Of a stretch of 64,000 nt of DNA, positions 1-8,215 are shown piece by piece. The notes beneath the pieces were generated by a model, which was given only the letters and a program-made list of their open reading frames with translations, had not been told where the DNA came from and did no database searches. The first letter of the stretch is position 1; each line of letters opens with the position of its first letter. Source of the DNA: Paraburkholderia edwinii (GTDB lineage: Bacteria; Pseudomonadota; Gammaproteobacteria; Burkholderiales; Burkholderiaceae); contig NZ_CP080095.1 of assembly GCF_019428685.1 (NCBI RefSeq), positions 1,736,001-1,800,000 of the forward strand. Direction: 5' to 3'. The translations under genes were made by a program, and so were the position numbers.

Positions 1-4
1 GTCC

Positions 5-1651
5 GTGCGCACCTATGCGGCCGAGTATTTCGATGTCAATCTTCCGGCGGAAATAGCGGCCGGGATGATGTGGAGTTTGCGGGTCAGTGTTCGCAACACG
101 TCGGATTGGATCTGGGTGCGCGAGGAGCCTGAAGGAAAAAACGTGGACCTGACCGTGTGGATCGACGGTCGAATCGCGGTAACCCACGCTTTACCCGCTG
201 CGGAAATCCACCCGGGGCAACATGTGCATGTCCGGTTGCCCTTACAGATTCCGGACTCGGCCGGTACCCATGAAATCGTGATCGACATGATCGAACAGAA
301 TGTCGCGCGATTCCAGGACAAAGGATCGGTTCCTCACAGGCAGGCCATCAAGGTTATCGCCGCGCCGGTCACAACAAGCGCCATGCTGCAAGAAAAGGTG
401 AACCGCATCTGCCCGTGGAACTATCAACCGTCGGGCGGACTCCAGGTCGGCGCCGGCGATGCGCGATATCCGCTATTCGTGGCTCGCTCAAAAGGATGCC
501 GTTTCTGGGATGCGGAAGACCGCTCCTATCTCGACTATGTGATGGGTTGGGGCAGTGCATTGCTCGGATACGCGGAGCCGCGCGTGCAGTCCGCCGTGCG
601 TAACGTGCTCGATAGCGGCGCGGTCTTGCCTTTACCGCATGCGTTGGAAGTCGAAGTCGCCGAAATGCTCACCGAAGACATTCCATGCGCCGAACGCGTC
701 GTGTTCGGCAAGAACGGCTCGGACGCCTGTACGGTCGCCGCGCGTCTTTCACGGGCTTATACCGGTCGCAAGATCATTTTGTATTCGGGCTATCACGGTT
801 GGCAGGACTGGTGGGTCGAACAGGTCGGATTCGAAAATTGCGGTGTGCCGGACCGCGAGGCCCCGATTATTCATCGGTTCAAATTCAATGACCGCGCCGA
901 CTTCCAGCGACTGTTCGATCTTTATAAGCACGACCTCGCGGCTGTCATGCTGGAGCCATCAGGACCGGCCGAAGGGCCGCAAGGCTCGCCTCAGGACGCG
1001 GACCCGAGTTTCCTCCGGTTGCTTGCCGATTCGGCTCATCGCGCTGGCGCACTACTCGTCTTCGACGAAATCATGACGGGTTTCAGATATCCAGGCGGGA
1101 GCGTTCAGAAGGCGACCGGCGTGATTCCGGACCTATGCTGCCTCGGCAAGGCGCTCGGCGGCGGCATGCCGCTATCGGCCCTCGTCGGCCGCGCAGGCAT
1201 TATGGAAAGTGCGATGCACAGGACGCACTACGGGCCAACCTTCAAGGGCGAAATCTACTCGCTCGCCGCAGCGAAGGCGGCGCTGGAAATATACCGCGCC
1301 GAGCCTGTGGCTGAGCACGTATGGGCCCATGGTCAGAAGCTGCGTGAAGGGATCAATCGATTAGCCGATGAAGTGGGCGTCAATGCACGATGCGTCGGAC
1401 CGGCATTTCGTTCCACCATCGTGTTTTCGGATGACGATGTGAGCCTTGTCCGGCTCAAAAGGACGCTCTATTTCCAGGAATTGTTGAAACGCGGAATCAT
1501 GACTTATAACGGCTTCATGTTGCCCTGCTACGCCCATGATGATCGTGCGCTGGACGAAGCGCTGCAGAGCGCCGGCGAGGCGTTTGAGTGTGTCGCGCAG
1601 GCTGTGCGAAGCGGGACGCTCGAGCGCGCTATCGAGATTCCGTTACTTTGA
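5..1651 (+). CDS. Class III aminotransferase (glutamate-1-semialdehyde aminomutase type) with N-terminal beta-sandwich-like domain; 5' end possibly outside window
   Basis: Residues from about 130 onward are a PLP-dependent fold-type I enzyme of the glutamate-1-semialdehyde aminotransferase/aminomutase group. The glycine-rich PLP region (FGKNGSDA), the conserved Asp in FDEIMTGFR and the Schiff-base lysine K382 in CLGKALGGG are all present. The first ~115 residues are not part of that family. They look like an all-beta domain (NTSDWIW, PGQHV, then DSAGTHEIVIDMIEQ), similar to beta-sandwich domains I associate with surface-polysaccharide proteins. The real substrate is unknown; an amino-sugar or a ketone on a secondary metabolite are both possible, and canonical HemL is unlikely because of the extra domain and the context. 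The reading frame is open to the window edge, so the GTG at 5 may not be the true start. The last 23 bases overlap the convergent radical SAM gene. Base composition is lower in GC than most of the window. Confidence 0.8.
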   Translation: MRTYAAEYFDVNLPAEIAAGMMWSLRVSVRNTSDWIWVREEPEGKNVDLTVWIDGRIAVTHALPAAEIHPGQHVHVRLPLQIPDSAGTHEIVIDMIEQNVARFQDKGSVPHRQAIKVIAAPVTTSAMLQEKVNRICPWNYQPSGGLQVGAGDARYPLFVARSKGCRFWDAEDRSYLDYVMGWGSALLGYAEPRVQSAVRNVLDSGAVLPLPHALEVEVAEMLTEDIPCAERVVFGKNGSDACTVAARLSRAYTGRKIILYSGYHGWQDWWVEQVGFENCGVPDREAPIIHRFKFNDRADFQRLFDLYKHDLAAVMLEPSGPAEGPQGSPQDADPSFLRLLADSAHRAGALLVFDEIMTGFRYPGGSVQKATGVIPDLCCLGKALGGGMPLSALVGRAGIMESAMHRTHYGPTFKGEIYSLAAAKAALEIYRAEPVAEHVWAHGQKLREGINRLADEVGVNARCVGPAFRSTIVFSDDDVSLVRLKRTLYFQELLKRGIMTYNGFMLPCYAHDDRALDEALQSAGEAFECVAQAVRSGTLERAIEIPLL

Positions 1652-3641
1652 GTGGGATGATCTTCGCGTTGCGTTGGTCCGGCGAGACTAACGCGTCCAT
1701 CTTGGAGGTGAACTCCGCCACCAGTTGTTCGAAAGCCGGGAAAGTCTCCGCATCGCGTGAATCGCTGCAACGGCATTTGTCGCAGACCGCGCAGATGCCG
1801 CGCTGTTTCTGGGCCGCGCGCAGGTGCGTGAAGACCGGGTTATTCCATAGCGCGGAGAATCCGTGTTCCGCGGGAAAGTCGAATGGGTTCGCCTCGGAGA
1901 GCTCGGCGCCCGCAAGCGGTCCGATACACGGGTACATATAGTTCGACGTGTGCTGGTTTCTGTTCCCTTTGTGTGTGCTGCCGATGCATCCGATGCGCCA
2001 AAGGAAACTGCAGAAGCCGTCTTCCGCCGCTGGTTCGAAGAATGCGTCGACCAGTTTTGCTAACTGCCACTCATTCTTTTCGATCATGGCGAAATCGTAG
2101 AAGCTACGGACTTCCAGACCGAAACGTACTTTTTTTCGAGTCAGGGGTGACGGGATTTCCAGCGAAACTTTATGTATAGCGGCTTCATGAACAATCTCGT
2201 CGTAAATCGCGTCGTACTCTGCGCGGAAATTTTCGAGCGTCAGCTCCGGCCCGAAGGTGTGCGATACGGTGCGATAGCCCAACGCGGAATAGGGAAACGC
2301 GGTTAGCCGATCAATTCCCAGTTCCCGGCATAGTGCGGGCATCTTCGGAAGATCTTCGACATTTTTCCCGTTTAATACCATCGATCCAAACACCAGTGGA
2401 TAGAGCGCGCCACTATCGCGCTTCGAATCTTTAAGCTTTTTCAGGTTGCCGCAGACGAGATCGAAACGGTCTGCCTGATGCTGCAGTTTCCATGATTCCG
2501 CGTTCGAGGCGTTAAGAGAAACATTGATCCATCTCACCTGATTCAACAACGATTCAATCAGGCCAGGGCGATGCAGCGCAATTCCGTTGGTAAAAAAATT
2601 GAGGCCGAGTTGCGGATAGGTGCGGGCCAGGAAGTCGATTACTTCAGGCAGACTTTTGTTCAACGTGGGTTCGCCCAAACCGCTTGAGAGACGGAGCGTG
2701 CGAACGTGCCGCAAGAAATCGAGTCGCGCGATTTTCTCGAGATCGGAAAATCGGTAGATTGCATTGCTCTTCGTGTAAGCACAGAAGCGGCATTCAAGAT
2801 TGCACGCGCCAGTAAGAGAAAGATGAATCTCCGGTGGGAAGCTCTGCGGCGTCGCGACACCGAGGCGATATTCGATTTCGTTGATCAGCGCGTTGAATAT
2901 CCATGGGACTTCGGAGTGCCGGTGATGCTGCAAGAGCGCATCGACCATGTGTTCGGGTCCGTTTGCCTGTTGATCGACAGCGTCGGTTCGATGCTCCAGC
3001 AGTTCGAAAAACGCCGTATTGACATGGATTGGCGCGTCGCTCGCGCGTGGGCCATGTTTAGCTTCGATTCCATCGAGAGCCGGTGAGTTGACGGGAACTG
3101 AATCCGAGGGTGGGAGCGGATGCCTGCATAGGGCTGCGTTCAAACTACAGTTCTGGGCATTCGAGGTTGTAGCGGTCAAGGCGCGTAGCACGGACCACAA
3201 TGTATCGCCCGAGACTGCATTTTTGCGCCACGCAAAACCGTAATAGTCGTTGGACGCGAGCACGGCGCAAAGCGCGGTCTCATCACGTTTGGCTCGGTCC
3301 GCGAGTGCCTGAAATGGTGGGATATCCTGCAAAAGGAAGCTCGGATTGACGAGTGCGCGTAATCCGGAATCTTTAAGGCTTTCTGGTGCGAGGTATTGGC
3401 CGTCGCTCAGGCGCAGGACGCGCTTTGCATCGCTATCGACCAGCCATATGTCGTTGCGATGCGGCGCAAAAACGCTTGCTCGCGTCTGAATATATTGAAT
3501 GAGGCGACGCGCGTGCGTGGAGATGCTGAGCGGGTATCGTGGATGGCCCGTATGTGCCGTACGTCCCGTATGTTCAATACGTGCCGGTATCACGACATAA
3601 CATCCAGCCTCATCGCGACCCGGCCGACTGAATAGTCTCAT
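1629..3641 (-). CDS. Radical SAM protein with C-terminal cysteine cluster, function unknown
   Basis: A 670-residue protein. The radical SAM signature C280-x3-C284-x2-C287 (TGACNLECRFCAY) binds a 4Fe-4S cluster, and GLGEP follows about 40 residues later in the place of the usual GGEP motif. Near the C terminus there is a cysteine-rich region: FCSFLWRIGCIG, YPCIGP and C617-x2-C620-x2-C623-x-C625, which resembles a SPASM/Twitch-type auxiliary-cluster domain. The first ~260 residues match nothing I recognise. SPASM-type enzymes often modify peptides, but they also act on small molecules and sugars, so the substrate is not assigned. The start is an ATG behind GGGAGAG. The gene converges on the aminotransferase and overlaps it by 23 bases; together they look like an accessory pair of foreign origin. 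Confidence 0.8.
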   Translation of the reverse strand: MRLFSRPGRDEAGCYVVIPARIEHTGRTAHTGHPRYPLSISTHARRLIQYIQTRASVFAPHRNDIWLVDSDAKRVLRLSDGQYLAPESLKDSGLRALVNPSFLLQDIPPFQALADRAKRDETALCAVLASNDYYGFAWRKNAVSGDTLWSVLRALTATTSNAQNCSLNAALCRHPLPPSDSVPVNSPALDGIEAKHGPRASDAPIHVNTAFFELLEHRTDAVDQQANGPEHMVDALLQHHRHSEVPWIFNALINEIEYRLGVATPQSFPPEIHLSLTGACNLECRFCAYTKSNAIYRFSDLEKIARLDFLRHVRTLRLSSGLGEPTLNKSLPEVIDFLARTYPQLGLNFFTNGIALHRPGLIESLLNQVRWINVSLNASNAESWKLQHQADRFDLVCGNLKKLKDSKRDSGALYPLVFGSMVLNGKNVEDLPKMPALCRELGIDRLTAFPYSALGYRTVSHTFGPELTLENFRAEYDAIYDEIVHEAAIHKVSLEIPSPLTRKKVRFGLEVRSFYDFAMIEKNEWQLAKLVDAFFEPAAEDGFCSFLWRIGCIGSTHKGNRNQHTSNYMYPCIGPLAGAELSEANPFDFPAEHGFSALWNNPVFTHLRAAQKQRGICAVCDKCRCSDSRDAETFPAFEQLVAEFTSKMDALVSPDQRNAKIIPLKVTESR

Positions 3642-3875
3642 CCTGGCTCTCCCTCGGCGTGGCGTTATACCTGCTCGAACTTTCCTTTTGATGCGTTCCT
3701 TTTGATGCAGGCGGTCTTAACTGGCCTTGATTGACGCTCAATATACCGCGTGCGGGAACGAGGGAGGACGTACGTCGCTCGCCGTGCAGGCAGAGGTAGC
3801 CGTGCGGGCAAAAATATCAGGCAGAAATATTGGATCGTCGTGTCTGACGACGAAAGCGGAAAGCGGGGAGGCAAG

Positions 3876-3909
3876 AAAAAAGGCTTGCCGGTGTTCCGGC
3901 AAGCCTTTT
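3876..3909 (-). terminator. Rho-independent terminator downstream of tRNA-Pro
   Basis: A perfect 14-bp stem (3878-3891 with 3896-3909) closes a 4-base loop. Read on the minus strand it ends in a run of T. It lies 28 bases past the 3' end of the minus-strand tRNA-Pro. The A-tract on the other arm could also let it stop plus-strand transcription. Confidence 0.85.
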
Positions 3910-3937
3910 GTACTTCGCGTGCTACATGGGTATTTAG

Positions 3938-4014
3938 TGGTCGGAGCGAAAGGATTCGAACCTTCGACCCTCTGATCCCAAATCAGATGCGCTACCAGGC
4001 TGCGCTACGCTCCG
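3938..4014 (-). tRNA. tRNA-Pro (UGG anticodon)
   Basis: The minus strand folds into a complete cloverleaf. The acceptor CGGAGCG pairs with CGCTCCG, the anticodon loop is TTTGGGA with anticodon TGG, the T-loop is GTTCGAATC, and CCA is encoded. The length is 77 bases. Its 3' end faces the lower-GC aminotransferase/radical SAM region, which is the usual orientation for an island integrated at a tRNA gene. Confidence 0.97.
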
Positions 4015-4147
4015 ACGAGCCGAGAATTCTATCCGGCTTTCGTATCGGACGTCAAATCCGGGATCGTATTCGCGCCTGGCGCACGCGCGACGGCAGCGCG
4101 CGCGTCACCGGCGCGCATCACAGGCGCGCATCACAGGCGATAACCCG

Positions 4148-4306
4148 CTATATCGTTCCCATCAGCAACAGCACGATCACGACGACCAGCACGACGCCGA
4201 TGATGCCGGTCGGCTGGTAGCCCCAGCCGCGGCTGTACGGCCAGCTGGGAAAGGCGCCGATCAGCAGCAGGATCAGCACGATCAGCAGGATGGTTCCGAG
4301 CGTCAT
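4148..4306 (-). CDS. DUF3309 family small membrane protein
   Basis: This 52-residue protein starts MTLGTILLIVLILLLIGAF and contains the family-typical SWPYSRGWGYQP turn, followed by a second hydrophobic segment ending LLLMGTI. Two transmembrane helices flank the aromatic turn, so it should sit in the inner membrane. I recognise it as DUF3309, a widespread small proteobacterial family of unknown function. GGGAGAA lies 6 bases before the ATG. It appears monocistronic. Confidence 0.85.
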   Translation of the reverse strand: MTLGTILLIVLILLLIGAFPSWPYSRGWGYQPTGIIGVVLVVVIVLLLMGTI

Positions 4307-4652
4307 GTTGTTTTCTCCCATGATTGGACTAGAGCCGGCCCACTCGATTCGGCAGACCGCCGCGCGCTGGCGCTTCGAGCCGCACCCGCGCGCACGCGGT
4401 CGGTACGCAGGTTAAACGGCGCGGCGGTGGGCGATGCCGCGCTGTCCAATGACATGGACTGAGCAGCAAGGCGTGTGCCTATCGGATGGTGCAGCGCGGG
4501 GTGGTGCAGTGCGGGGAACGCGTGCGGCGTGCCGGGCAGCAATTGCGCGGCGGACTGTGGGATGGGGACGGCGTCGGTTCGCGCCGCACGTAACGGACGC
4601 GCGCGGCGCGAACAGAAAAGGGTAAAAACGAACGCGGCGAACGGCGAACCGC
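4307..4652. other. Intergenic region without recognised gene
   Basis: This stretch of about 345 bases separates two minus-strand small-protein genes. It contains an imperfect direct repeat (GGTGCAGYGCGGGG twice, near 4489-4518). I see no supported gene, tRNA or clear promoter. Confidence 0.5.
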
Positions 4653-4826
4653 TCAATGCTTGCGATGCATCCAGTCGAGCATGTGATGCTCGGCGAGCCA
4701 GTGATGCATCATGCCTTCGCCGTTGTGCTCGCGCCGATAGGTTCTCGATTCGAAAATCGACAGGGCGATCAGCACCAGCAAGCCCACGCCAAGACCCACC
4801 AGGCCGGCAATTGATTCGGCATCCAT
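4653..4826 (-). CDS. Small single-pass membrane protein, histidine-rich C terminus
   Basis: A 57-residue protein with one transmembrane helix (about residues 6-24, GLVGLGVGLLVLIALSIF) and a charged cytoplasmic tail. The tail is rich in His and Met (MMHHWLAEHHML, then MHRKH). A strong GAGGAGG ribosome binding site precedes the ATG. I do not recognise the family. The His/Met-rich tail could bind metal, but nothing nearby supports that. Confidence 0.7.
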   Translation of the reverse strand: MDAESIAGLVGLGVGLLVLIALSIFESRTYRREHNGEGMMHHWLAEHHMLDWMHRKH

Positions 4827-4980
4827 GGCAGCCTCCTCGGGCCATCGTGGCCCTGACTAGCTACTTCTACATAGTAGATCAGATGCGGCGAACTACCGAA
4901 TGAGCGTGCCGTCGCGTGACGGGCTTTGCGGGTAGACTCTAACCCCGTATGAATGTTTCGAGTCGATCCTACGAATACCC

Positions 4981-5151
4981 ATGAAGCGTACTTTTCTGCT
5001 TGCCCTGACACTCTCGGCCCTCGCGGGCTGCGCCGATGATGTGACATTGCATCATCACAAGCCGCCGCAAGACCCGGCGGATTATCACGGCGTGCCGACC
5101 GACGACCGGCCGCCGCAGATCATCGAAGCACCGGACGCATCGTCCCAATAA
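4981..5151 (+). CDS. Small lipoprotein, proline-rich
   Basis: A 56-residue protein with an N-terminal signal (KRTFLLALTLSALAGC) whose lipobox LAGC places the lipidated Cys at 17. The mature part is about 40 residues, with HHH at 24-26 and several prolines. No domain is recognised. No strong Shine-Dalgarno sequence precedes the ATG, but the lipobox and clean stop support a real gene. Confidence 0.6.
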   Translation: MKRTFLLALTLSALAGCADDVTLHHHKPPQDPADYHGVPTDDRPPQIIEAPDASSQ

Positions 5152-5209
5152 ATTCAAGCATCGCGGCACGGTGCGGCGCTCCGATACCGCGCGAGAGAGC
5201 CGGCCGCGC

Positions 5210-6592
5210 TCAGGCAGGCTCGGTTCCGATACCGTGCACGATGCGCGGCACGTAGCGCGCGAGCGTGATGCCGCGCGCCGCCATGAAAACAAGCAAGGCC
5301 GCCCACAGTCCGTGATTGCCCCACGCGTGATTGCCCCAGGCGCCGGCAAATGCCCACGAAGCCGCGATGAATACCGCAAGCGATACGACCATCGACATCA
5401 TCAGTTCGCGCGTGCGCGTCGCGCCGATAAAGACGCCGTCGAGCAGAAAACCCCACACCGAAACGATCGGCGACAACGCGGCCCAGCCGAGATACGTCAT
5501 CGCGGACTCGCGCACGGCCGGCTGGTCGGTCAACTGTGCGATGACCCAGCCGCCTGCTATCCAGTAGACGAACGAAAACGCGAGTGCGCCGAGCGCCGAC
5601 CATAGCAGCGTGACCTGCACGGCACGGCGAAACGCGTGCCGGTCGCGCGCGCCGAGCGCCGCGCCGACGAGCGCTTCCGCCGCATGCGCAAAGCCGTCGA
5701 GCCCGTACGACATGAAGGTCTGAAAGTTGAGCAGCAGTGCGTTCGCGGCGAGCGTCGCATCGCCTTGTCGCGCGCCCAGATGCGTGAACCACGCGTACGA
5801 CGACAGCAGGCACAGCGTACGCACGAAAATGTCGCGATTGATCGCAATCAGCCGTTTGAGCGCAGCGCCATCGAACAGCTCGCTGCGCGCAATCGCCGGC
5901 AAGCCCTGCGGCCGCATGCGCCACAACAGCCATGCGCCGAACGCGAAGCCGAGCGTATCGGCGGTCGCGGTTGCCGCGCCGATGCCCGCCACACCCCAAT
6001 CGAAGCGATACACGTAGAGCAGCACGGCCGCAATGTTGACAGTATTGATCAACACCTGCGTGATGAGCGCGATGCGCACACGCTGCGTGCCGAGCAGCCA
6101 GCCCAGTACGACGTAGTTCGCGAGCGCGAACGGCGCGGCCCAGATGCGTGCGCCGCAATAGGCGCGCGCATTCTGCTGCACGGCCGCGCTGCCGCCGAGC
6201 GCGCGAATCGCGTACTCGATCAGCGGCGTTTGCGCGGCGAGCACGATGGCGCCGATCGCGAATGCGAGCAGCAGCGCACGCACCACGTTGCTTCGCGCGC
6301 CCGCGCGGTCGCCCGCGCCGAACGCCTGCGCGACGAGCCCGGTCGTGCCCATGCGCAGAAAGCCGAAACCCCAGAACACGAAGTTGAAGAAGAGTCCGCC
6401 GAGCGCGACGCCGCCAAGATACGAGGCGTTGGCCAGATGGCCGGCGACGGCGGTGTCGACTGCGCCGAGAATCGGTTGCGTCAGATTCGCGAGGACGATG
6501 GGGAACGCGAGCGCGAGTACGCGTCGATGCCAACGCACCGGCAATGCAGGTGCGCCGGATGAAGAGGGCGTGTCATGTGAGGCGGCGTTCAA
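5210..6592 (-). CDS. MATE family efflux transporter (DinF-like)
   Basis: A 460-residue integral membrane protein with about 12 predicted helices. The N-terminal repeat reads PIVLANLTQPILGAVDTAV, followed by GHLANASYLGGVALG, and FLRMGTTGLVAQAFGAGD is the MATE/DinF-type second-helix region. MATE proteins export cationic drugs or metabolites using Na+ or H+ gradients; the substrate here is unknown. The in-frame start is TTG at 6592 behind AGGACGG; no better ATG exists before the first helix. The gene stands alone between unrelated genes. Confidence 0.88.
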   Translation of the reverse strand: MNAASHDTPSSSGAPALPVRWHRRVLALAFPIVLANLTQPILGAVDTAVAGHLANASYLGGVALGGLFFNFVFWGFGFLRMGTTGLVAQAFGAGDRAGARSNVVRALLLAFAIGAIVLAAQTPLIEYAIRALGGSAAVQQNARAYCGARIWAAPFALANYVVLGWLLGTQRVRIALITQVLINTVNIAAVLLYVYRFDWGVAGIGAATATADTLGFAFGAWLLWRMRPQGLPAIARSELFDGAALKRLIAINRDIFVRTLCLLSSYAWFTHLGARQGDATLAANALLLNFQTFMSYGLDGFAHAAEALVGAALGARDRHAFRRAVQVTLLWSALGALAFSFVYWIAGGWVIAQLTDQPAVRESAMTYLGWAALSPIVSVWGFLLDGVFIGATRTRELMMSMVVSLAVFIAASWAFAGAWGNHAWGNHGLWAALLVFMAARGITLARYVPRIVHGIGTEPA

Positions 6593-6659
6593 CTGTCCGA
6601 CCGTCCTACCCGCGCGCCATTAACGGCGAGTATCTGACCGCGCGCGTTGAGCCGCGTAT

Positions 6660-6980
6660 TCAACCGCGTTCCTGCACACAGACCCAGGGCGACACGACGA
6701 CCGCCCACAGTTCCGGGTCGCGCGCGGCGAAGTCGGCGGCCGTGTTCGCCTGCACGCGTTCGACAAGCCCGGACGCGAGCCATTGGGTGACCTGTTCGGT
6801 TTCGTCGTTTGCGATCGCTTCGGCGACGCTCACAAGGTCGAGATCGCGTGCCACGCGCAACAGCATGCCGCGCGCAAAAAAGCGCTCGAGCTCCGACCAG
6901 CCGATCTTTGCGGTTTCGCCGAGCAGCTTGGCGTAAAGCGGACTTTGCGACGGGCTTTGCGGTGTATCGGGGGAGGTCAT
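6660..6980 (-). CDS. DUF2288 domain-containing protein
   Basis: A 106-residue soluble protein that I recognise as DUF2288 from KLLGETAKIGWSELERFF and the C-terminal DPELWAVVVSPWVCVQER. It is mostly helical and has no known function. The length is normal for the family. It lies 67 bases upstream of the MATE gene on the same strand, so co-transcription is possible. Confidence 0.85.
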   Translation of the reverse strand: MTSPDTPQSPSQSPLYAKLLGETAKIGWSELERFFARGMLLRVARDLDLVSVAEAIANDETEQVTQWLASGLVERVQANTAADFAARDPELWAVVVSPWVCVQERG

Positions 6981-7435
6981 CGGAATGCGCGGGGAGCGTG
7001 TGCAGTGTGAGAATCGAGCGAAGACTTTCGGGCGTTACTATAAACCATCGTCGTCGACTCTTTGGCAAACGCGTGGTCAAACGCGTGTCAACACCGGCCT
7101 GCATCCCGTCGCTCGATGAAGTGAGCCGACACGCATCGAATGCTCAGTCGAAACAAAAGCAACGGCTGGGTGCGCTCGCGTACCAAATCGAACATGTCGG
7201 TTTAATGACGGATGTTGCGTGCAACGCGTGTCGGCGTCGACCGCGTCGAACAGCGATCGCTCGATGCATACGAATCGAGATGTCCATTTCATGCGGGTCT
7301 TCAAGCAACAGGCATTCCGATGAACAAATCCGCGGTCATGCAACGTGAGTTAATTCGGTTTCCAAAGCGAGCGCGGTGCCGTCTATCCGGCTTTCGATCC
7401 GTGCGCCGACTCACATTTCTCGATCAATTAATCGA
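6981..7435. other. Intergenic region without recognised gene
   Basis: About 450 bases between the DUF2288 gene and the small-RNA candidate. Composition is more AT-rich than the flanks. All open frames are short and none has domain-like content. I see no gene here. Confidence 0.4.
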
Positions 7436-7464
7436 TTGCACGCACATAGGGGCGTTGCTAGATT
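7436..7464 (+). promoter_or_regulatory. Sigma-70-type promoter for small-RNA candidate
   Basis: A TTGCAC -35 (7436-7441) and TAGATT -10 (7459-7464) are separated by exactly 17 bases. The predicted start, near 7471, coincides with the first base of a hairpin that leads to a terminator 76 bases later. No plus-strand gene follows. Confidence 0.6.
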
Positions 7465-7470
7465 TCGTTT

Positions 7471-7546
7471 CGGCGCATGGTAAACCGGTCCTTTGCCGAT
7501 ATGCGCCGAACCCCCGTTAGCCCGGCCTCGTGCCGGGCCTTTTTTT
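7471..7546 (+). ncRNA. Candidate small regulatory RNA (about 76 nt)
   Basis: This plus-strand unit has its own promoter and terminator but no reading frame, and both flanking genes are on the minus strand. From the predicted start the RNA forms CGGCGCAT (7471-7478) paired with ATGCGCCG (7501-7508) around a 22-base loop. A short pyrimidine-rich single strand (AACCCCCGTT) follows, then the terminator stem. This is the typical shape of an Hfq-type small RNA. I cannot assign it to a named family. Confidence 0.5.
7520..7546 (+). terminator. Rho-independent terminator of small-RNA candidate
   Basis: The stem GCCCGGC (7520-7526) pairs with GCCGGGC (7532-7538) and is followed within one base by seven T residues. 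Confidence 0.8.
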
Positions 7547-7649
7547 GGTTGCGCGCGCATGCATCTTTTCAAAAAACGGGCTTTTTGCAGGGCTTGCGCG
7601 ATGGCGGCGTGGCCGTCAGCAGGGCGCGCGCTTAGGCGCGCGCGGGACG

Positions 7650-7973
7650 TCACTGCTTGCAGCGAACCACCATCGAACGATTCTTGACGTTTGCGCCCAA
7701 GATGCCGCCGAGCGAGCCGCCCGACGTCGCGCCGTTGTCCACGTCCTTCGAGATCACTTCATAGCCGTAAGCGCCGCACACGTCGCCCGCGCGCTGATAG
7801 CATTCCCCCCAGTTCGAACTCGCGTCGCTGCCGCTGCAGTTGATCGCGAAGCCGGTATCGCCGTTCGGCAGATAAGTCATCGTCGTCGAACTCGCGCAGC
7901 CGGCAAGCGCCGCCACGACGGAGATCGAAAGGCTCGCTGTGATTGCGCGCGCCGCTGCCAATACGGTTTTCAT
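7650..7973 (-). CDS. Small lipoprotein of unknown function
   Basis: A 107-residue protein with a signal peptide (KTVLAAARAITASLSISVV) ending in the lipobox LAGC, lipidated at Cys 26 or so. The mature part has four further cysteines (INCSGS, GECYQ, VCGAYG, VVRCKQ), suggesting two disulfide bonds in the periplasm. The WGECYQRAGDVCGAYGYEV stretch resembles small burkholderial lipoproteins annotated only as hypothetical. The ATG at 7973 has GAGGA 6 bases upstream, which decides against the longer frame. Confidence 0.75.
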   Translation of the reverse strand: MKTVLAAARAITASLSISVVAALAGCASSTTMTYLPNGDTGFAINCSGSDASSNWGECYQRAGDVCGAYGYEVISKDVDNGATSGGSLGGILGANVKNRSMVVRCKQ

Positions 7974-8215
7974 TCCACGTTCCTCGCTGTTATCCAAAAG
8001 TCGATACGGCGGCCTTGCGCCGTATCTGCTGTTCCCTTTTCAATGGAGCCTGCCATGCGGCGCCAGGTTCCCCGGAGCGCGCCACCGTGGCGGGTGCTCG
8101 ACCGCAGGTGCCCGTCGCCGTTTTCCCGCGCAAGCTGGCGCGGCTCATCCGCGTCCGTCTCGCGCGAACGTTTGCGCGATGCCTTGAAGCACGACGCGCA
8201 ATGCACATTTAGCCG

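Noticed and set aside
5..1651. HemL (glutamate-1-semialdehyde aminomutase) of heme synthesis
   Set aside because: The extra N-terminal domain, accessory context and divergent sequence argue for a specialised aminotransferase.
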